Below are positions 22,566-31,257 of a stretch of 64,000 bases of DNA, piece by piece. Under the pieces are notes generated by a model. It was given only the letters and a program-made list of their open reading frames with translations, had not been told where the DNA came from and made no database searches. The stretch comes from Acinetobacter ursingii DSM 16037 = CIP 107286. Lineage in GTDB: Bacteria; Pseudomonadota; Gammaproteobacteria; Pseudomonadales; Moraxellaceae. Each line of letters starts with the position of its first letter. The first letter of the stretch is position 1. The stretch covers positions 543,900 through 607,899 of the forward strand of contig NZ_KB849716.1 of assembly GCF_000368825.1 (NCBI RefSeq). Reading direction: 5' to 3'. Position numbers and translations under genes: made by a program.

Positions 22566-24731
22566 TTAGTTTTCAATATAGCCCATATAGGGATCAGAAA
22601 TTGAATCTTTCTGGGTTTCAATACGTCCTGCAAATCGCCGACTATAGCTCGCGTCAGACTCTATATAGACTGTAAAATCGTACCATCCTCCAAATTCAGT
22701 CATATCCCAAGCCAGTTCTTTTTCTGAGTTCATGGTTTCAATTGACCATTGCTGATTGGGTAAATAAGCATTGGCTTTTACCTTGAGTTTACTACTCGAT
22801 TGTCCATCATGACGAACTTTTAAAAACAGCTTAGCTTCACAGTCTTCCACACACACCCGAATCTCAGGTAAAGCTTGCCGCTGTAAACTTTGATTCAGGT
22901 TGCCTGTAAATGCACGATGAAAACCATTTGGACCTAAGACCCATAAATCATAGAGACCTTGTTGCGTATTCCATTCATCCTGTAATTGCTTGCCTGCTTC
23001 AACCATATAACGGCGAGGAATCGCATCCAGATTTAAACGATCATAGACATGAAAAACTGCTGCTTGTTTACCTGTATTGGCAAATAAAAGCTGTACGCTT
23101 TGTCCCGATGGATTGACCTTGGCGCTGGTATGCAAGATATACGGTAATGCTCTGGATGGACGAATCCCCATTTCTTGCTGTGGGAAGGCTTGTTGGCTCG
23201 GAACAGCGACTTGTGGCAATAACGACTGCGCCAAGCGAATTGCATCTGCTTCAGTTTTGGCTTTTTTACCTTCAAGTTCTGGAAGCTGTGCGCTATTTGG
23301 GGTTTTAAAATCAAAGGCAGTGGTTAAATCACCACAAATTGCACGACGATAAGCACTGATATTCGGCTCTTTTACACCAAAACGCTGTTCAAGAAATTGA
23401 ATAATCGACGTGTGGTCAAATACCTGTGAATTGACCCAACCACCCCGACTCCACGGTGAAATCACATACATCGGCACACGAATCCCCGGCCCGTAGACTC
23501 GACCATCTGGCTTAGGTTGAGATTTGGCTGTCGCCACCGCAGGATGGCTAAAATACTCTGGTGAGAGTGATTCAGCAGGCAATGTGGTTTTACCATATAT
23601 CTTGCCTGCATCATCTTTAGATGGCGCACTTGGTGATGGTACGTGGTCAAAGAAACCATCATTTTCATCAAAATTGATCAGTAACACGGTTTGTGACCAA
23701 ATCTCAGGATTTGCGGTAAGTGCATTGAGCACTTCCTGTATATACCACGCGCCTTGTACTGGACTAGAAGGGCCTGGATGCTCACTATAAGTGGCTGGTG
23801 CTACAAGCCAACTGACCTGCGGTAATTTCCCTGTGGCAAGATCTTGCTTGAATGTCCCTAAAAAACCCCCATCTGGCATGGTATTGGCAATCCCTTTGTA
23901 TAAAGGTTGAGTGCTATCAATTTTTTCATCATAGGCAGGACTAATCAGATCATCATGGCTGACAGGTTGACCTGACAATTCATTGGCACGACGATATTGC
24001 TTAAAACCCGCCAATGGATTATCCGTAAAATTATCGGGCATATTTTGATAAACTTTCCAACTAACCCCTGCTTGTTGTAAACGTTCAGGATAAGTCGTCC
24101 ATTCATAACCGCTTGAAGATGCACCCAAACCATCAAATTCATTCACCACCGCAGCGACACCCGCCGCTGGGCCATTGGTACCTGTCCAGATAAACATGCG
24201 ATTGGGATTGGTTCCTGCATGCATGGCACAATGATAAGCATCACACAGCGTAAAGGCATTGGCTAAAGCAAACTGAAACTCAACCTCCTGTTTTTTATAA
24301 TATCCCATGGATTGCGGTTTTTTAAATTTCACCCAGTCCCCCATGCGCCCATGATTCCAAGCATCCTGACCATCTGACCATGAATGCGGTGTACCTGAAA
24401 CACGCTGAGCATTGCCTAAACGACTATCTAAATGATAAGGCAGGATTTTATTTTGCTTGGCATCATACTGTTCCCAGACTTTACGCTTTTGACTCAATGG
24501 AATGCTAAAACGATCACCAAAACCACGGACGCCTTTTAAGGTGCCAAAATAGTTATCAAAAGATCGGTTTTCCTGAGTCAAAATCACCACATGTTTAACA
24601 TCCTGAATGCTACCTGTTTCTACTTTGGCATCAATGGCGAGTGCTTTCTGGATACTCAAAGGAAAACTGGATAATGCAGCAGTGCCAAATAAAGTCTTGG
24701 CAGTATTCAGTACAAAATCACGACGGTTCAT
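22566..24731 (-). CDS. plc: Phosphocholine-specific phospholipase C, Tat-exported
   Basis: This 721-residue secreted enzyme of the bacterial PLC/acid phosphatase superfamily hydrolyses phosphatidylcholine or sphingomyelin to release phosphocholine. It opens with a twin-arginine signal (MNRRDFVLNTAKTLFGTAAL). Catalytic-domain motifs include VVILTQENRSFDNYFG, HCAMHAGTNPNRMFIWTG, LLINFDENDGFFDHVPSP and ISPWSRGGWVNSQVFDHTS. The C-terminal 200 residues are two beta-rich domains found in this family. A small lipoprotein gene lies 26 bp upstream and is probably co-transcribed. Confidence 0.93.
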   Translation of the reverse strand: MNRRDFVLNTAKTLFGTAALSSFPLSIQKALAIDAKVETGSIQDVKHVVILTQENRSFDNYFGTLKGVRGFGDRFSIPLSQKRKVWEQYDAKQNKILPYHLDSRLGNAQRVSGTPHSWSDGQDAWNHGRMGDWVKFKKPQSMGYYKKQEVEFQFALANAFTLCDAYHCAMHAGTNPNRMFIWTGTNGPAAGVAAVVNEFDGLGASSSGYEWTTYPERLQQAGVSWKVYQNMPDNFTDNPLAGFKQYRRANELSGQPVSHDDLISPAYDEKIDSTQPLYKGIANTMPDGGFLGTFKQDLATGKLPQVSWLVAPATYSEHPGPSSPVQGAWYIQEVLNALTANPEIWSQTVLLINFDENDGFFDHVPSPSAPSKDDAGKIYGKTTLPAESLSPEYFSHPAVATAKSQPKPDGRVYGPGIRVPMYVISPWSRGGWVNSQVFDHTSIIQFLEQRFGVKEPNISAYRRAICGDLTTAFDFKTPNSAQLPELEGKKAKTEADAIRLAQSLLPQVAVPSQQAFPQQEMGIRPSRALPYILHTSAKVNPSGQSVQLLFANTGKQAAVFHVYDRLNLDAIPRRYMVEAGKQLQDEWNTQQGLYDLWVLGPNGFHRAFTGNLNQSLQRQALPEIRVCVEDCEAKLFLKVRHDGQSSSKLKVKANAYLPNQQWSIETMNSEKELAWDMTEFGGWYDFTVYIESDASYSRRFAGRIETQKDSISDPYMGYIEN

Positions 24732-24757
24732 TATTTAATCCTTATTTATGATTTTTA

Positions 24758-24886
24758 TTATGGCGCACAGTGCATCGTGCAATTATTTTTAGGCGGTTGT
24801 GTCGGCTGGGTCGATGAGTCATCGTCCTTGCAAGCACTGAGCATGACAGTGCTAATCATGAGAAAAAAACAAAAGAATTTAGACAT
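24758..24886 (-). CDS. 42-residue lipoprotein upstream of phospholipase C
   Basis: A short open frame encodes a clear lipoprotein precursor. It starts MSKFFCFFLMISTVMLSAC with the lipobox LSAC (cysteine 19), then a charged and threonine/proline-rich tail (KDDDSSTQPTQPPKNN) ending in CTMHCAP with two further cysteines. A GGAGAG ribosome-binding site lies a few bases before the ATG. The gap to the phospholipase start is only 26 bp. I do not recognise a family. It may help retention or export of the enzyme, but that is only positional inference. Confidence 0.7.
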   Translation of the reverse strand: MSKFFCFFLMISTVMLSACKDDDSSTQPTQPPKNNCTMHCAP

Positions 24887-24972
24887 GGGTCTCTCCATTG
24901 AAGAATGGAGACTAGTAAAAAGCTTGAAAATTACAACAATATGATGATTTGATGTCGATTAGATGAAGACAT

Positions 24973-24999
24973 AAAAAAACGCATCCGAAGATGCGTTTT
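24973..24999 (-). terminator. Terminator of rph
   Basis: AAAACGCATC pairs with GATGCGTTTT around a CGAA loop (TTCG on the minus strand). A T-run follows on the minus strand. It sits about 30 bp beyond the rph stop. Confidence 0.88.
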
Positions 25000-25028
25000 C
25001 ACTTAAAATATTTCCACTCAAGAAAAGA

Positions 25029-25745
25029 TTACCAGCCCAATGCTTCCTGTTGTTTTTGAATCAGGGTTTGAATGCCTTTTTCAGCCACTTCCAACATGTC
25101 ATTGGCTTGAGTACGAGTAAATGGTTTTTCTTCAGCCGTGCCCTGAATCTCGATAAATTCGCCCGCTTGGGTCATCACTACATTCATATCGGTTTGGCAA
25201 TTTGAATCTTCTTCATAGCACAAATCCAGTAAAACTTGGTCTTGATAAATCCCGACTGAAATCGCAGCAACCAGACCTTTAAGAGGATCTTGCTTGATTT
25301 TCTTCTTTTCTAATAACACATTCATGGCATCAATCAAGGCCACTGCCGCACCTGTAATCGCTGCGGTACGTGTCCCCCCATCGGCCTGAATGACATCACA
25401 GTCGATGGTAATGGTATTTTCACCCAATTTTTTCAAATCGACCATCGCACGTAAACTACGACCAATCAAACGTTGAATCTCTTGGGTACGGCCACTTTGT
25501 TTGCCACGAGCCGCTTCACGGTCACTACGAGTATGCGTAGAACGCGGCAACATGCCATATTCTGCTGTCACCCAGCCTTGTCCCTGCCCTTTTAAAAAGC
25601 GTGGTACCGAGTGATCAACGCTTGCGGTACATAATACCTTGGTATGACCGAATTCGACCAAAACCGAACCTTCAGCATAACGGGTGTAATTTCGCGTAAT
25701 TTTTACATCACGTAATTGATCAAGTGCTCGTTGGTCAAGACGCAT
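25029..25745 (-). CDS. rph: Ribonuclease PH
   Basis: This 238-residue phosphorolytic 3'-5' exoribonuclease trims tRNA 3' ends. The family opening is [20 protein letters not shown]. Conserved segments include [36 protein letters not shown], and [20 protein letters not shown] with the phosphate-binding and catalytic residues. I start at the second of two adjacent ATGs; the first, at 25748, is equally possible. Confidence 0.96.
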   Translation of the reverse strand: MRLDQRALDQLRDVKITRNYTRYAEGSVLVEFGHTKVLCTASVDHSVPRFLKGQGQGWVTAEYGMLPRSTHTRSDREAARGKQSGRTQEIQRLIGRSLRAMVDLKKLGENTITIDCDVIQADGGTRTAAITGAAVALIDAMNVLLEKKKIKQDPLKGLVAAISVGIYQDQVLLDLCYEEDSNCQTDMNVVMTQAGEFIEIQGTAEEKPFTRTQANDMLEVAEKGIQTLIQKQQEALGW

Positions 25746-25802
25746 CATCTATCCTTTCTTTGCCGCTAATAAGATTGCAACATAGTATAGCAAAAGCCCT
25801 CA

Positions 25803-25828
25803 ATAAAATTAGGCCGAATTTGGCCCAA
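25803..25828 (-). terminator. Possible terminator of the desaturase transcript
   Basis: Read on the minus strand, TTGGGCC pairs with GGCCTAA (one G-T pair) around AAATTC, followed by TTTTATT. It lies about 25-50 bp beyond the desaturase stop. Confidence 0.6.
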
Positions 25829-25850
25829 TCTTGTCTTTTTACAAAAGCAC

Positions 25851-27002
25851 TTATTTTGCAAATGAAAATAGATTTTTCACTTTTTGAATCGTATTGGATA
25901 CTTGATCGCTATAGCCATTGGGTAATGAACATTTAGCTAAACGCACCCAAACACTCCAGAACTGTTTCATAAAGTTGGCTTCGTTATAGTTCACGCCATA
26001 TTCTTCACACAATGCTCTGATTTTAGGGGCAACTTCCGAATAACGATTTGCGGGCATATCAGGAAATAAATGGTGTTCAATTTGGTGGCTCAAATTACCA
26101 CTCAAGATATGTAAACCTTGAGTTCCACTAAAGTTACTTGAACCCCGAATTTGACGTAAATACCATTGCGCGCGGGTTTCAGTCTCAGTGTTATCTTCTT
26201 CAAAAGTCTCAGCATCTTCAGTAAAGTGACCGTTAAAAATCACCGCAGACGACCATAAACTACGAATGACATTTGCTACAGCATTACCCAAAAAGACAGG
26301 AATGGCATTTGGTCCAGCAATCAATGGAAAAAACACATAATCTTTACCGACCTGACGCACTACTTTTTTGCGCAATTTAGCCGAATCTTTCCAAACCTCT
26401 TTCCATGATTTGGTTTTGTATACAATGGCATCTTCTAAATGTAAATTCTGCGCCCCAACATACCATTCAAAAAACACCATTAGTTGCATTGCCATTGGAA
26501 CATTCAATAAGAAGCGGGGTTCCCATTTTTGTTGTTCACTGACGCGCAATAGTCCATAACCGACATCATGATCTTTACCGACAATATTGGTATAGGTGTG
26601 ATGGACATAGTTATGGGTATGTTTCCAGTCATCCCCTGTGGCAATGGTATCCCAGTCATAATTGGCACCGTTTAAGCTTGGGTCATTGAGCCAGTCAAAC
26701 TGACCATGCATGACATTATGACCCAGCTCCATGTTCTCTACAATTTTGGAAATACCGAGTAAACCTGTACCGACTAACCATACGGGTGGAATCCAGCCGC
26801 CAAACATTAACATCCCGCGTGATGCGATTTCGCTATAACGGACAAAGTTACGAATTTTGTAGATGTATTTGGCATCGGCTTCGCCCAGATTATCCATGAC
26901 TTCACGGCGAATCTCTTCGACACGGCGACCAAATTCCTCAACCTGTTCTGGGGTTAAGTAGTTAGATTTACTGTTTAATGGAAATTTTACGGACATATTC
27001 AT
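25851..27002 (-). CDS. Membrane acyl-CoA/acyl-lipid delta-9 desaturase (DesB-like)
   Basis: This 383-residue di-iron fatty-acid desaturase introduces a double bond into saturated acyl chains, taking electrons from the reductase encoded upstream. All three histidine boxes are present: HNVMHGQFDW, HNYVHHTYTN and HQIEHHLFPD. Hydrophobic segments surround them (MLMFGGWIPPVWLVGTGLLG). A GGAG ribosome-binding site precedes the ATG at 27002. It is the second gene of a two-gene operon controlled, by inference, by the divergent TetR gene. Confidence 0.9.
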   Translation of the reverse strand: MNMSVKFPLNSKSNYLTPEQVEEFGRRVEEIRREVMDNLGEADAKYIYKIRNFVRYSEIASRGMLMFGGWIPPVWLVGTGLLGISKIVENMELGHNVMHGQFDWLNDPSLNGANYDWDTIATGDDWKHTHNYVHHTYTNIVGKDHDVGYGLLRVSEQQKWEPRFLLNVPMAMQLMVFFEWYVGAQNLHLEDAIVYKTKSWKEVWKDSAKLRKKVVRQVGKDYVFFPLIAGPNAIPVFLGNAVANVIRSLWSSAVIFNGHFTEDAETFEEDNTETETRAQWYLRQIRGSSNFSGTQGLHILSGNLSHQIEHHLFPDMPANRYSEVAPKIRALCEEYGVNYNEANFMKQFWSVWVRLAKCSLPNGYSDQVSNTIQKVKNLFSFAK

Positions 27003-27040
27003 TATTTTTCTCCGAATCTATTCAAATGGACTGACGATTG

Positions 27041-28063
27041 TTAAAGATTGATCGTGACAGGACTAATCGCCTGACTGACGCACAGTTTAATTTGGGTGTT
27101 ATTGCCATGATCAATTTCACCCGTCAGAATATTTTTGGTGGAACCACTGATTTTGGTACAGGTACAGGTATTACAGATTCCCATACGGCAACCATGTGCT
27201 GGACGTAAACCCGCTTGTTCAGCACTTTCCAGTAAATTGGTATTGGCTTCAAATGCTTGCTGCGAGCGCAAAAAAGTGACGGGTTGCGCTTCAAGCGTTT
27301 CATCGACTACAGGCTGGAAATACTCCATATGCAAACGATCACTCAGATTTAACTCTGCAAAAATCGTTTTGGCTGCTTGCATCATGTTCGATGCACCACA
27401 CAAATACGTGTGCTTTTGCTCTAAATCGCCAATTAGCTTATTTAACAAATCTACAGTTAAATGCTGTTTTTGCTGAGTGGTATCAATGTGGTGATAATGA
27501 ATTGATGGATGATGATCAGCTAAACTTTGTAATTCTTGATGAAACGCCGCATCACGACTAAAGTAAATCACATCAATTTGCGGTAATTGTTGTTTAATCG
27601 CTTGCTGTAATAAGGAATAAATCGCGGTAATGCCACTGCCTGATGCAATCAGTAGCGCAGCGCTTTGATCCTGATGCAAACAAAACTCACCCTGAGTTTG
27701 AGAAATCTCAATCACATCACCCGCGTGTAATTGGCTCATAGCGCGTGAAACGACACCTTGAACTTTAACGCCCAAATACAGATTGCCCTGAGCATCGATC
27801 TGCATCACAGAATAACTACGCTGATAACGTACGCCTGCCACTACCACCGTTACCAGAACACTTTGACCTGTCTTAAAATTGTGTGCGGCAAAGTTGCTAT
27901 TGGGTTGTAAACAAATTTGATAAAGTTCAGGCGTGATCGCGGTCACTGAAGTTACCTGAGCTTTGACTTTTTTCCAAGTCCACATTGGGTTAACTTTTTC
28001 CAATATGAAATCGACAAAATCTTCGCGAATCCATTGAGGCTGATAATTGGCTGCAATGTTCAT
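27041..28063 (-). CDS. Ferredoxin-NAD(P)H reductase with 2Fe-2S domain (DesC-like)
   Basis: This 340-residue electron-transfer flavoprotein has an FAD-binding barrel (about residues 30-130, with YQRSYSVMQ) and an NAD(P)-binding domain (about 135-235, LLIASGSGITAIYSLLQ). The C-terminal plant-type 2Fe-2S domain has the cysteines of CRMGICNTCTC and a distal KLCVSQ. It should feed electrons to the desaturase 38 bp downstream, as DesC does for DesB in Pseudomonas. Its promoter region carries DesT-like boxes. Confidence 0.9.
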   Translation of the reverse strand: MNIAANYQPQWIREDFVDFILEKVNPMWTWKKVKAQVTSVTAITPELYQICLQPNSNFAAHNFKTGQSVLVTVVVAGVRYQRSYSVMQIDAQGNLYLGVKVQGVVSRAMSQLHAGDVIEISQTQGEFCLHQDQSAALLIASGSGITAIYSLLQQAIKQQLPQIDVIYFSRDAAFHQELQSLADHHPSIHYHHIDTTQQKQHLTVDLLNKLIGDLEQKHTYLCGASNMMQAAKTIFAELNLSDRLHMEYFQPVVDETLEAQPVTFLRSQQAFEANTNLLESAEQAGLRPAHGCRMGICNTCTCTKISGSTKNILTGEIDHGNNTQIKLCVSQAISPVTINL

Positions 28064-28095
28064 ACGTTCCTCGTTTGTATCTGGCTATTTATATG

Positions 28096-28113
28096 AGTGA
28101 ACAAATGTTCTTT
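28096..28113. promoter_or_regulatory. DesT-like operator half-site pair (upstream copy)
   Basis: AGTGAAC-AAAT-GTTCTTT at 28096 resembles the known DesT operator form AGTGAAC-N4-GTTNACT, with the second half degenerate. A related AGTGAAC-ATGT-GTACACA follows at 28115. Both lie 33-70 bp upstream of the reductase gene, where a repressor could block its promoter. Confidence 0.5.
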
Positions 28114-28152
28114 CAGTGAACATGTGTACACATTATTCTTTTTTTTTAATTC

Positions 28153-28170
28153 AGTCAACAGGTGTTCACT
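28153..28170. promoter_or_regulatory. DesT-like operator
   Basis: AGTCAACAGGTGTTCACT reads on the other strand as AGTGAAC-ACCT-GTTGACT. This closely matches the operator reported for DesT of Pseudomonas aeruginosa from memory (AGTGAAC-N4-GTTGACT). It is in the divergent gap between the reductase gene and the TetR gene, so it could control both. Confidence 0.65.
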
Positions 28171-28252
28171 GATTTTTTATTGATTGATTTATTTTTTTGA
28201 AAGCAGGACAGTTTTTGGTAGACTCATGGCTGGTTTAACATAGGTCAGTTGC

Positions 28253-28888
28253 ATGTCGATACGGGATGAACGTAAACAACAAAGTCGCCAAGCATTACTT
28301 GATGCAGCATTGCAACTGAGTACTGCTGGACGTTCATTTAGCAGTATTAGTTTGCGTGAAGTCGCGCGTGAGGTCGGTTTAGTTCCTACCGCGTTTTATC
28401 GACATTTTCAGGACATGGATGCGCTAGGTCAGGAATTGGTTGATCAAGTGGCGCTGCATATTAAAAATCTGATTCATCAACTCGGACAAAGTTATTTACA
28501 TCAAGCCAAAGCCAACCCTTTAAGCAGCATCGAATTATTTGTGCAGGCAGTCAATCACAGTCCACTGGAATGGCAATTTATGATTGCTGAACGTTGGGGT
28601 GGATCTGCTACTGTTCGCTATGCGATTGCCCGTGAAATTGAAGATTTGACCGAAGCCTTGACCACAGACCTGCGTAAATTGCCGACCTTTGAGCATATTC
28701 AGGACAATCAGGATCTTAAAGTGCTTTCTACGATTTTGATTAATATGTCATTTACATGGGCCATGACGTGGCTCAGTCTACCGCGACAATACGAAGGCGA
28801 AGCGCTACACCAGCAGCAACAGGCTTTTATCGAAAATGCTTCTACACAAGTTCGTTTGATTTTCCGTGGTATTGCCAACTGGGAATAA
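28253..28888 (+). CDS. desT: TetR-family regulator, DesT/FabR-like
   Basis: This 211-residue DNA-binding protein has a helix-turn-helix at about residues 25-50 (SISLREVAREVGLVPTAFYR, then HFQDMDALGQELVDQ), a sequence characteristic of the FabR/DesT group that senses the saturated/unsaturated acyl-CoA balance. The C-terminal ligand domain is helical. It diverges from the reductase-desaturase pair with matching operator boxes in between, so it most likely represses them. The symbol rests on motif plus context. Confidence 0.82.
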   Translation: MSIRDERKQQSRQALLDAALQLSTAGRSFSSISLREVAREVGLVPTAFYRHFQDMDALGQELVDQVALHIKNLIHQLGQSYLHQAKANPLSSIELFVQAVNHSPLEWQFMIAERWGGSATVRYAIAREIEDLTEALTTDLRKLPTFEHIQDNQDLKVLSTILINMSFTWAMTWLSLPRQYEGEALHQQQQAFIENASTQVRLIFRGIANWE

Positions 28889-28973
28889 GGCCAATGCCAA
28901 ACACCATTTGATAGCAAAAATATCAGTAAATTCCTGCAATCAGCTTGGCGAATTTACCAATTTGGCTTAATGT

Positions 28974-28995
28974 CAGTACATGCGTGTATGTACTG
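28974..28995. promoter_or_regulatory. Perfect palindromic operator upstream of a TetR gene
   Basis: CAGTACAT at 28974 and ATGTACTG at 28988 are perfect 8-bp inverted repeats separated by six bases. The 22-bp site ends 17 bp before the start codon of the TetR gene, a usual position for autoregulation. The open frame can be extended to 28980, which would place this operator inside the gene, so the ATG at 29013 is the better start. Confidence 0.7.
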
Positions 28996-29012
28996 CTGTA
29001 ATAGGAAGGGTT

Positions 29013-29660
29013 ATGAATCCAGATCGCCATCAACAATTTTTAATTCGCAAGGAACGTATCTTAAGCGTTGCAGAAAAACTATTGTTGGAAAACAATCAGG
29101 AAATCACGCTGGATGAACTCGTCGCTGAACTGGATATTGCCAAAGGGACGCTGTATAAACATTTTAAAAGTAAAAATGAGCTGTTACTGGAACTGGTCAT
29201 TGAAAATGAGAAAAAACTCTTAGAAATCTCGCAAAAGCACAATAATAATTTTAAGGAATATGCCCCAATTTATATGCTGCATCACTTGCTTGCGCCAGCG
29301 CGAACTATTTTGCTGCATCAGCTCGAAGAAAATCTAACCATGAGCGAGTCCAAACTTAATCATTTATTTAAAGAACTGTATGACATTCGTCAGGAACGCA
29401 TTTTGGCGATTAAAGACATTACTGAAGCCTATTTAAAATCAGTCAATTACGATATGTCGATTCGCGATTATCTGTCTTATATCTGGTCATTGACCTATGG
29501 CGCGGCGTTACTGCTCAATTCAAGTTATTATCAACGTTCGATTGGTTCACGGCAAAAATTGATTAATCTGTATGTCAATCAGGCACTTTCTCTACCAACG
29601 CAATCCATCAATCTGGATGCTTTTGAACTAGAAATTAAACTCGATGAACTCAACAAATAA
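29013..29660 (+). CDS. TetR-family transcriptional regulator
   Basis: This protein of about 215 residues has a classic N-terminal helix-turn-helix at about residues 28-52 (ITLDELVAELDIAKGTLYKH, then FKSKNELLLEL). The remainder is a helical ligand domain that I cannot assign. I chose the ATG at 29013 because AGGAAGGG precedes it. A perfect palindrome just upstream suggests self-regulation. It faces dsbA, with a shared terminator between them. Its target genes are unknown; no divergent partner is adjacent. Confidence 0.85.
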   Translation: MNPDRHQQFLIRKERILSVAEKLLLENNQEITLDELVAELDIAKGTLYKHFKSKNELLLELVIENEKKLLEISQKHNNNFKEYAPIYMLHHLLAPARTILLHQLEENLTMSESKLNHLFKELYDIRQERILAIKDITEAYLKSVNYDMSIRDYLSYIWSLTYGAALLLNSSYYQRSIGSRQKLINLYVNQALSLPTQSINLDAFELEIKLDELNK

Positions 29661-29676
29661 AAAGATAAATAAAAAT

Positions 29677-29711
29677 AAAGCCCCTTTATCTAAACAATAG
29701 AGGGGCTTTTA
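29677..29711. terminator. Bidirectional terminator between TetR gene and dsbA
   Basis: AAAGCCCCT at 29677 pairs with AGGGGCTTT at 29701. T-runs occur on both strands, and it lies between two convergent genes. Confidence 0.9.
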
Positions 29712-29723
29712 TGACATTAAGGC

Positions 29724-30341
29724 TTATTTGCCTTTACGTTCTTTTTCAATTAGATAGTTAATAACTTGAGTCACTTTACCATCTTCACCCTGAACCACGT
29801 ATTTACCATTCACCACCACCGCAGGAACGCCTGTGAGCTGATATTGCTGTGCCAATTTATTGGATTCTGCAATTTTTGCGGTAATTGGGAATGAGTTAAA
29901 CATGCTATTAAATTTCTGCTCTGGAACGCCATAACCTGCGTAGAACTTCGCTAAAGATGCCTGATCAAAAATTTGCTGCCCTTGGTCATGAATCGCATGG
30001 AACAATGGCAAATGGGTCTTTTTACGCACGCCAAGCGCTTCAGAAACATAATACGCACGCGCGCCTTGTTCCCAAACCTTATTCATAGCAGCAGGTGTAC
30101 GCAAAAAGTTTACATCTTTTGGAATCTGTTTTAACCAAGTTTGCATATAAGGTTCAAGCTTGAAGCAGTGCGGGCAACCGTACCAAAAAAACTCACGCAC
30201 TTCGATTTTCCCGGGTACCGCTACCTTGCCAGGATTGGCAACAACCGTATAATCCTTTCCTGCTACAAAATCAGCCGCCATAGCTGTGCCAGAAATTGCC
30301 ATCATCGCGGCACACAGACCACCAAATACAAACTTTTTCAT
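29724..30341 (-). CDS. dsbA: Thiol:disulfide interchange protein DsbA
   Basis: This 205-residue periplasmic oxidase makes disulfide bonds in exported proteins. It has a signal peptide (KKFVFGGLCAAMMAISGTAMA, cleaved after about residue 22), a thioredoxin fold with the active site FFWYGCPHCFKLEP near residue 55, and the cis-proline segment LTGVPAVVVNGKYVV near residue 170. It is divergent from ubiG and complete. Confidence 0.95.
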   Translation of the reverse strand: MKKFVFGGLCAAMMAISGTAMAADFVAGKDYTVVANPGKVAVPGKIEVREFFWYGCPHCFKLEPYMQTWLKQIPKDVNFLRTPAAMNKVWEQGARAYYVSEALGVRKKTHLPLFHAIHDQGQQIFDQASLAKFYAGYGVPEQKFNSMFNSFPITAKIAESNKLAQQYQLTGVPAVVVNGKYVVQGEDGKVTQVINYLIEKERKGK

Positions 30342-30540
30342 TCGCTGTTTTTTCCTCTAAATCATTGTGTTGAGTTTATGCTCTAAATATAAAACAAATA
30401 TGCTAAATTCGTTTTGCTTGTGTGAAGATTTTTAGCATATCTTTTAGCAAGCTGGTCGCTTTTTTCCGATTTCTGGTTACACTAACACTAGTAAACCAAA
30501 CTTAACGATTGATGAAAACACTTATAAAAGAGGTGACACC

Positions 30541-31257
30541 ATGTCGCAACTGAATGTTGATCCACAAGAAATCGCAAAATTTGAAGCACTCGCAGCCAAA
30601 TGGTGGGATCAGCATTCCGAATTTCGTCCGCTACATCAGATTAATCCATTGCGTTTAAACTGGATAGATGAACACGCAGGCGGCATTGCAGGCAAGAAAG
30701 TGTTGGATGTCGGTTGTGGCGGCGGTATTTTAGCCGAAAGCATGGCACGTCGCGGCGCAAATGTGTTGGGGATTGATATGGGTGAAGCGCCGCTGAACGT
30801 CGCGCGTTTACACGCACAGCAGGACAATGTTAAGAATATCGAATATCGTCAAATTCCTGTTGAACAATTGGCTCTGGAGCAAGCAGGACAATACGATGTG
30901 GTAACGTGTATGGAAATGATGGAGCACGTGCCTGATCCAGCCTCTATCGTTAAGGCTTGTCAGACTTTGGTCAAACCCGGCGGTCATGTGTTTTTTTCAA
31001 CCATTAACCGTAATCCAAAATCGTATTTGTTTGCCATTCTTGGGGCCGAATACGTTTTACGCTTATTGCCAAAAGGCACGCATGACTATCACAAATTTAT
31101 CCGTCCCTCAGAAATGGCACAGGATATCCGTGAAGCAGGTCTGACCTTAAAAGAAATGACGGGCTTACATTACAATCCATTGACCAAACATTATTGGCTT
31201 GCACCGAATGTGGATGTCAACTATATGGTACATACCGTCAAGGCTGTCGCAGTATGA
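30541..31257 (+). CDS. ubiG: Ubiquinone biosynthesis O-methyltransferase
   Basis: This 238-residue SAM-dependent enzyme performs both O-methylations of the ubiquinone ring. The typical UbiG opening is [20 protein letters not shown]. The SAM-binding motif is [16 protein letters not shown], followed by [13 protein letters not shown] and [27 protein letters not shown] precedes the ATG. The stop overlaps the mupP start (ATGA), indicating coupled translation. Confidence 0.96.
   Translation: MSQLNVDPQEIAKFEALAAKWWDQHSEFRPLHQINPLRLNWIDEHAGGIAGKKVLDVGCGGGILAESMARRGANVLGIDMGEAPLNVARLHAQQDNVKNIEYRQIPVEQLALEQAGQYDVVTCMEMMEHVPDPASIVKACQTLVKPGGHVFFSTINRNPKSYLFAILGAEYVLRLLPKGTHDYHKFIRPSEMAQDIREAGLTLKEMTGLHYNPLTKHYWLAPNVDVNYMVHTVKAVAV

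Noticed and set aside
31194..31253. Longer start for mupP inside ubiG
   Set aside because: It overlaps ubiG by 64 bp, while the ATG at 31254 gives the common ATGA overlap and the usual protein start.
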